From Desulfovibrio sp. OttesenSCG-928-C06 (GTDB lineage Bacteria; Desulfobacterota; Desulfovibrionia; Desulfovibrionales; Desulfovibrionaceae), in NCBI GenBank assembly GCA_030267065.1, contig JAJDJF010000004.1, positions 1-58,159 on the forward strand: a stretch of DNA of 58,159 nt. Reading direction: 5' to 3'. A program made the translations under genes and the position numbers. The notes under the pieces are model-generated. The model was not told the origin of the DNA. It did no database searches and saw only the letters and a program-made list of their open reading frames with translations. Positions 53,366-58,159 of this stretch are shown one piece after another. The first letter of the stretch is position 1; each line of letters starts with the position of its first letter.

Positions 53366-53573
53366 GGCCGGTACACATAGCGCATTACAGCTGAACAAGC
53401 TCAGCCCATATGCGCCAATGGAGAAGAATGTAGTAATCTCGCCCGGTTTGCGCGGCTGGCTCTTCTGCCGGCAAAAGAGAAATTCAAAAGCAAACCCGTA
53501 CAATTGAACAACACAGCCGCGTGCCGCCGCAGAACAGGACGCGGGATGCGCCAGCCAGCGCACAGGAGATAAA

Positions 53574-54650
53574 ATGTCCGCCCCAACATTATATATTGGT
53601 TCCACAATGCCCTACGCGGGCAAGAATACGCTCAACATCGGCATTGGCCTGCGTCTTCAGCAGGAAGGCGTCAACCTGGCTTACATGAAGCCAATCGGCC
53701 CTATCCCGTACGAAAGCAAAGGACAGTCCGGTGATGAGGACGCAGCCTATGTGCAGGAAATTTTAGGTCTGGACGCCCCGCTGGAAACTGTTACCCCGCT
53801 GGTTGTTACACAGGACTTCAAGGTAAAGGCCTTTAGCGGCCAAAGCAGCGACAGCGCCAGGATTCTTGAAAAAATCAAGGCTGCCAAAGAAAAACTTTCC
53901 GAAGGGCGCGACATGCTGCTCATGGGCGGTTCCGGCAACATGTTCTCCGGGCGCTACTGCGGTCTGGACGCCATCACACTGGTGCGCGAGCTTAACATGA
54001 AGGCCGTGATCATCGACCGCATGGAGCATGAAGTAAAATACGACACTCTACTCGTACTCAAGGACTTTCTGGGCGACAATCTGGCCGGCGTTGTACTCAA
54101 CGCTGTGCCGCCGCCGCTGATGAGCGAAGTGGAAAACATCGTCAAACCTTTCCTTGAACGCAACAAGGTCAAGGTGCTCGGCATCCTGCCCAATGACCCG
54201 CTCATGGGTGCCATCCGCACCGACGTTCTGGCCGAAGGGCTTGGCGGGCGTATCATTACCGCCCAGCGTACCCCGGAAAGGATGGTCGAAAGCTTCCTCA
54301 TTGGCACCATGCAGGTAGAGAACTTCATGACCTACTTCCGCCGTTCCTCCAAACCGGCCGTAATTGTAGGTGGCGACCGCGCTGATGTGCAGCTGGTTGC
54401 CATTGAAGGCGACTGCTCCTGCCTGATTCTTACCGGCAACCTCTACCCCAACGACATCATTCTCTCCAGAGCCGACGCGCTCAACGTGCCCATTATCATG
54501 GTTCGTGACGATACCTACAACGTAGCCAAGCGCATGGAGAAAATGCTGGGCCGCTACAAATTGCGCGATGCCGTAAAAATCAGGCAGGCCGCGCAGATGG
54601 TAAGCAACAATCTTGATTTTCAGGCCATCAGGGAGTCTTTGGGAATCTAG
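53574..54650 (+). CDS. Phosphotransacetylase-family N-terminal (BioD-like) plus DRTGG domain protein
   Basis: 358 residues. The N-terminal part (1-200) is a dethiobiotin-synthetase/cobyrinate-synthase-like P-loop fold, with STMPYAGKNTL at 10-20 as the loop and MLLMGGSGNMFSG. The C-terminal part (about 215-330) is a DRTGG domain. Both are found at the N-terminus of the long phosphate acetyltransferases, but the catalytic transacetylase domain is absent. It is probably a sensor or regulator of acetyl-phosphate or acetyl-CoA metabolism (inference). AGGAGA lies before the ATG. It directly follows the acyl-CoA synthetase gene. Confidence 0.87.
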   Translation: MSAPTLYIGSTMPYAGKNTLNIGIGLRLQQEGVNLAYMKPIGPIPYESKGQSGDEDAAYVQEILGLDAPLETVTPLVVTQDFKVKAFSGQSSDSARILEKIKAAKEKLSEGRDMLLMGGSGNMFSGRYCGLDAITLVRELNMKAVIIDRMEHEVKYDTLLVLKDFLGDNLAGVVLNAVPPPLMSEVENIVKPFLERNKVKVLGILPNDPLMGAIRTDVLAEGLGGRIITAQRTPERMVESFLIGTMQVENFMTYFRRSSKPAVIVGGDRADVQLVAIEGDCSCLILTGNLYPNDIILSRADALNVPIIMVRDDTYNVAKRMEKMLGRYKLRDAVKIRQAAQMVSNNLDFQAIRESLGI

Positions 54651-54748
54651 GAATATTATGCAGGGATTTCATCCAATCCTTGTTACCGGATGATTGCAGA
54701 GCGGCTTTGCCGGGCGTTGAGCAATCATTTGAAAACGAAAATACGCTA

Positions 54749-54792
54749 CACGCCGGTCGGGTTGTCGCTACAAGTGCGCTCCGACCGGCGTG
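54749..54792 (+). terminator. 12-bp perfect hairpin after the DRTGG gene
   Basis: CACGCCGGTCGG (54749-54760), 20-nt loop, CCGACCGGCGTG (54781-54792). Only an A+T-rich ATATATTG follows, so termination is likely but not classic. Confidence 0.55.
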
Positions 54793-54852
54793 ATATATTG
54801 AAAGCGCAGAACATGCGCTGAAATACCGCTGATAAAAATCAAAGGCCGGATC

Positions 54853-56043
54853 ATGGAACAAGCCGCCAGATTCAAGCAGGCCCTGCCATGGGTAATGCTG
54901 CTGAGCATAATGTTTTTCGTCAACTACACCAACCGCTCCATTTTCGGGCCACTGCTGGTGTATATCGAGGCTGACCTTGGTCTGAACCACTCCCAGACCA
55001 CCGGGCTGCTCCTGTATCTTTCCATCGGCTTTACAGTCAGCATGGCCCTTTCCAGCTTTGTAGCCGCGCGGGTTTATCCGCTTTACCTCATAAGCATATC
55101 AGTATGCGGCAGCGGACTGTGCCTTATCGCCATTTCGCAAGCACACAGCGTAACGGCCTTCACTGTGTTGCTCATAATGCTGGGTGCAGTGGCCGGGTTG
55201 TATATGACATCAGCCATGGCAACCATGGGAACCATCATCCAGCCGCAACTCTGGACCAAATCACTGGCCCTGCATGAGTTGGCTCCACCGCTCAGCTTCA
55301 TACTCGGGCCGCTTATTGCCGAGGCAGGTGTAGCCCTTGGCGGCAGCTGGAGAGGCGCGGTCATCATGATGGGCTGCGTGTCGCTGGTCATGAGCGTGGT
55401 TTTCGTGCTGACTGAGCGTGGCGGCAGGCAAAAGACCAACCCGCCATCCCTTGGCGGCCTGAAAGAAGCCCTCTCCATGCCGATTCTCTGGTTTTTTGCC
55501 TGGAGCATGGCCATTGGCGTTGTTGGCGAGTTTGTCCCCTACAATATTCTGCCCCTGCACCTGACCTTTGAGCGCGGACTAAGCCCGGACGACGCCAACA
55601 AGCTTCTGTCCATTACACGCCTGCTCTGCCCGGTTGCTGTGCTTGCCGGTGGTTTTCTCACGCCGCGCATCGGGGTGCGGCGTACCATCCAGCTATTTTT
55701 CAGCATTCAGGGCGCAACCCTGATTATGACTGGCCTGCCATGGTTTGGACTGGCCCTGACCGGCATGTTCATTCAGCCGTTGATAGCGCCCTTTGCTTTT
55801 CCTGCCATATTCACCATGGTTACCGAGCGCATACCACTGGCCCAGCACCCGATAATCTTCGGGCTGGCCGTACCTATCGGCTCCTGTATCGGGCTTGGCA
55901 TAGTGCCCAAGTTCATGGGCATCATGGGCGACCACCTGAGCTTCTCTCTGGGCTTTATGGTTCTTGGGGTAATCTGCTTTGCCGGGTTGCCGTTCTGCAG
56001 ATTACTGAGATCAACTCCAAAGCTGCCGCCAAATCCAGCCTGA
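54853..56043 (+). CDS. Major facilitator superfamily transporter
   Basis: 396 residues with about 12 hydrophobic segments. The first helix is preceded by EQAARFKQALPWVMLLSIMFF and the pattern NYTNRSIFGPLLVYIEADLGL is MFS-like. A cytoplasmic loop near residues 185-200 is charged (ERGGRQKTNPPSLGG), separating the two six-helix halves. The usual loop 2-3 motif (GxxxDRxGRR) is degenerate. The substrate cannot be predicted. AAAGGCCGG lies near the ATG but the ribosome-binding site is weak. A large hairpin follows the gene. Confidence 0.85.
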   Translation: MEQAARFKQALPWVMLLSIMFFVNYTNRSIFGPLLVYIEADLGLNHSQTTGLLLYLSIGFTVSMALSSFVAARVYPLYLISISVCGSGLCLIAISQAHSVTAFTVLLIMLGAVAGLYMTSAMATMGTIIQPQLWTKSLALHELAPPLSFILGPLIAEAGVALGGSWRGAVIMMGCVSLVMSVVFVLTERGGRQKTNPPSLGGLKEALSMPILWFFAWSMAIGVVGEFVPYNILPLHLTFERGLSPDDANKLLSITRLLCPVAVLAGGFLTPRIGVRRTIQLFFSIQGATLIMTGLPWFGLALTGMFIQPLIAPFAFPAIFTMVTERIPLAQHPIIFGLAVPIGSCIGLGIVPKFMGIMGDHLSFSLGFMVLGVICFAGLPFCRLLRSTPKLPPNPA

Positions 56044-56130
56044 TCCCCCTGAAGTATTTTAATTTTGAAATTTTGCCGCAGCCAGTTTAATCATGCTGGA
56101 AGTCTTGCCTTTACCAGACCTTGATAAAAC

Positions 56131-56193
56131 AAAGGCCGATTTTTACACAAAAACAGCACTGATATGTGCAATCATGTGTAAAAATCGGCCTTT
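56131..56193. terminator. 19-bp perfect inverted repeat with nested hairpin
   Basis: AAAGGCCGATTTTTACACA (56131-56149) and its exact reverse complement (56175-56193), separated by 25 nt that contain GCAC/GTGC. It lies between the MFS gene (plus) and the rel gene (minus), with short T-runs on both strands, so a bidirectional terminator is likely. Confidence 0.7.
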
Positions 56194-56260
56194 GACGTAA
56201 TTCTGCGCCCAAAATACGCTTCTTTCAGACAAAACAGAAGACGCCCGTATACAGGCAGAT

Positions 56261-58159
56261 CTACTCTACAGTTTCAGTCTGCCGTGACTTGCCGTCCTGC
56301 GCAACGCTACGCACGACCTCGTAAATATTGTCTATCTGGCGCAGCTTGGCCATGACCTGATAAAGCTGGACAGTATCGCGCACCTCTACAACCAGATTGA
56401 TTTCCGAGCGCCCGTCCACATTGGAACGCATGGTACCGGAATTGATATTCACGCCTTCCTTGAGCAGTACGCCGGAAACATCGTGCAGCACACCCTTGAT
56501 ATTCTTGGAAACAATATGAATGCGCGTGGGGAACGGCTCTTCCTGTTGTCCGTCCCAGTTGATGGAGAGCAGGCGTTCCGGCTCGGCTGCAAGAATAGTC
56601 GGGCAATCAGCGGTGTGAACTGTAATGCCGCGCCCACGACTGATGTATCCGATGATGGGGTCACCCGGAACCGGGTTGCAGCATTTGGCAAAGCGCAGCA
56701 GAATATCATCCCCACCGCCGGAAATCGAGATACTGTCAGCCTTTTTCTTCTCGGCCTTTTTAGAATCTTCCTCACCGTGTGCGGAGACAGTCTGGGCAAC
56801 CTTTTCGGCAGCCACAGCAGCGGCCTTTTCCGGCTCCAGAATATTCTGTACGGCGCGAATGACCTTTTGCACCTGAATCTGCGAGTAGCCGACAGCCGAA
56901 TAAAGATCATCCATGCTCTTGAGGTGAAACTCAGCCAGCAGCTTCTGCTCGTCTATTTCCTTGACCGCGCGCACAAAATTCAGGTTGTAGCGACGGCCCT
57001 GCTTTTCCAGAATATCCTTGCCAAGCTCGATGGTACGGCCGCGTTCTTCAGTACGGATATAGTGCTGAACGCGCGATCTGGCCTTGGCTGTTTTGACAAA
57101 CTTCAGCCAATCGCGGCTGGGGTGGCGCTGCTGGTTGGTGATGATTTCCACATAGTCGCCGCTTTTAAGCGGGTTACTGAGCGGCACCAGCTTGCTGTTA
57201 ACCTTGGCCCCTGCGCAGTGGTCGCCGACCTTGGTATGCACCTGATAGGCAAAGTCTACCGGCGTGGCCTGATCCGGCAGCACCTTTACATCGCCGTTTG
57301 GCGTAAACACATAAATTTCGTCTTTGAACAGATCAAAGCGCAGGGTGCGCAAAAATTCCTTGGAATCGCTCTCTACCTTTTGCCAGTCCAGCATTTCGCG
57401 CAACCAGTTGAACTGGCGTACATCCTTGGCTCTTACGCGGTTGCCTTCCTTGTAAAGCCAGTGCGAGGCCAGACCGTTTTCAGCCAGACGGTCCATCTCC
57501 TCGGTACGGATCTGGATTTCCATGCGCTCGCCGCGTGGCCCGGCCACGGTGGTGTGCAGGCTCTGATACATATTTCCCTTGGGCATGGAAATATAATCCT
57601 TGAATCGCCCCGGCAGTGGCATCCATTTGGAGTGCACCAGGCCAAGCACCGCGTAGCAGTCCTTCAAATCTTCCACAATAACGCGAAAAGCGATGATGTC
57701 GTGCATCTCGTCCAGAGTCAGGGACTGGGCGGTCATTTTGCGGTAAATGCTGTAAGTGTGCTTGATGCGTCCCTTGACCTGCCCGTGGATGTCGTTGTCC
57801 TCAAGGATTTCGCTAATGATCGAGCGCACGTTGGTGATGTACTCGGTATCGGACTGGCGGTGTTTTTCAAGCCAGTCTTCAATCTGGGCGTAGGCATCCG
57901 GCTTGATGTAACGGAAGCTCAGGTCCTCAAGCTCCATCTTTACGCGGTGCAGGCCAATGCGGTTGGCGAGCGGCGCGTAGATATCCATTGTTTCCTGTGC
58001 AATGCGCTTCTGCTTTTCCGGCTTCTGGAAATCAAGAGTGCGCATGTTGTGCAGGCGGTCGGCCAGCTTGACGATGAGCACGCGGATGTCCTCGCTCATG
58101 GCCAGGATCATCTTGCGGATATTTTCCGCCTGCTGCTCTTCCTTGCTGTCAAAGGAGAT
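56261..58159 (-). CDS. spoT: Bifunctional (p)ppGpp synthetase/hydrolase Rel/SpoT, 3' part
   Basis: 632 residues are visible; the 5' end lies beyond the window. It makes and degrades (p)ppGpp, the stringent-response alarmone. The first residues cover the end of the hydrolase HD domain (IRVLIVKLADRLHNMRTL). The synthetase domain follows (about 110-240), with GRFKDYISMPKGNMYQSLH; the RFKD (RxKD) loop is the type found in bifunctional enzymes, whereas RelA has ExDD. TGS domain about 275-340 (VFTPNGDVKVLP), a helical region, a zinc-finger-like CCNP/HTADCP segment, and a C-terminal ACT domain. The HDxxED hydrolase motif is outside the window, so hydrolase activity cannot be confirmed. Confidence 0.94.
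   Translation of the reverse strand: MSFDSKEEQQAENIRKMILAMSEDIRVLIVKLADRLHNMRTLDFQKPEKQKRIAQETMDIYAPLANRIGLHRVKMELEDLSFRYIKPDAYAQIEDWLEKHRQSDTEYITNVRSIISEILEDNDIHGQVKGRIKHTYSIYRKMTAQSLTLDEMHDIIAFRVIVEDLKDCYAVLGLVHSKWMPLPGRFKDYISMPKGNMYQSLHTTVAGPRGERMEIQIRTEEMDRLAENGLASHWLYKEGNRVRAKDVRQFNWLREMLDWQKVESDSKEFLRTLRFDLFKDEIYVFTPNGDVKVLPDQATPVDFAYQVHTKVGDHCAGAKVNSKLVPLSNPLKSGDYVEIITNQQRHPSRDWLKFVKTAKARSRVQHYIRTEERGRTIELGKDILEKQGRRYNLNFVRAVKEIDEQKLLAEFHLKSMDDLYSAVGYSQIQVQKVIRAVQNILEPEKAAAVAAEKVAQTVSAHGEEDSKKAEKKKADSISISGGGDDILLRFAKCCNPVPGDPIIGYISRGRGITVHTADCPTILAAEPERLLSINWDGQQEEPFPTRIHIVSKNIKGVLHDVSGVLLKEGVNINSGTMRSNVDGRSEINLVVEVRDTVQLYQVMAKLRQIDNIYEVVRSVAQDGKSRQTETVE

Overview
The window reads as a chromosomal segment of a sulfate-reducer-like deltaproteobacterium of the order Desulfovibrionales. 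This assignment is inferred from gene content and order. The main clues are the pyrG-kdsA-kdsC-lptCAB-rpoN-hpf-ptsN-rapZ-PTS-ppaC gene order, a 1456-residue acyl-CoA dehydratase activase-type protein, an exported CbiK-like protein beside a cobalamin methyltransferase, a fused ADP-forming acyl-CoA synthetase, and sigma-54 promoters on flagellar genes. Composition looks fairly even. I see no tRNA, rRNA, CRISPR array, IS element, transposase or phage gene.

Layout. 1-4114 (+): end of motA, motB, and two glycosyltransferases. 4346-6050 (+): a 38-residue leader peptide with a Phe-Phe-Tyr-Tyr-Tyr-Tyr run, an intrinsic terminator, then a tyrosine phenol-lyase/tryptophanase-family enzyme. 6078-6410: non-coding DNA with long perfect hairpins. 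6437-15131 (-): anaplerotic/gluconeogenic block of birA, pyruvate carboxylase and PEP synthase. 15391-19145 (+): cca, ilvE and a radical SAM protein. 19224-31417 (-): pyrG, kdsA, kdsC, lptC, lptA, lptB, rpoN, hpf, ptsN, rapZ, mannose-type PTS EIIA, EIIB and EIIC (EIIC frame interrupted at a nine-base homopolymer), and ppaC. 31921-36566: purQ, two conserved unknowns, gluQ and an arginase-fold protein. 36676-41046 (-): the giant activase protein. 41562-43356 (+): exported CbiK-like protein and cobI/cbiL. 43676-49998 (+): sigma-54 promoter, fliK, flgD, flgE, a long non-coding stretch, a second sigma-54 promoter and flagellin. 50255-58159: rnc (-), ADP-forming acyl-CoA synthetase, a BioD/DRTGG-domain protein, an MFS transporter, and the 3' part of a rel/spoT gene (-) that runs off the window.

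How it fits together. Motility is represented at both ends: stator, hook-length control, hook cap, hook and filament, plus sigma-54 itself and sigma-54 promoters on the hook operon and flagellin. Central carbon flow is represented by pyruvate carboxylase with its biotin ligase, PEP synthase, and the acyl-CoA synthetase pair. The large minus-strand block combines KDO and LPS transport with sigma-54/PTS-Ntr control.

The strongest candidate for something undescribed is the tyrosine-rich leader peptide and attenuator in front of a lyase that carries tyrosine phenol-lyase-type residues. Other notable points are the CbiK-like protein lacking two expected chelatase histidines, the EIIC frame break, the double-activase protein, and a zinc-ribbon tail on pyruvate carboxylase.
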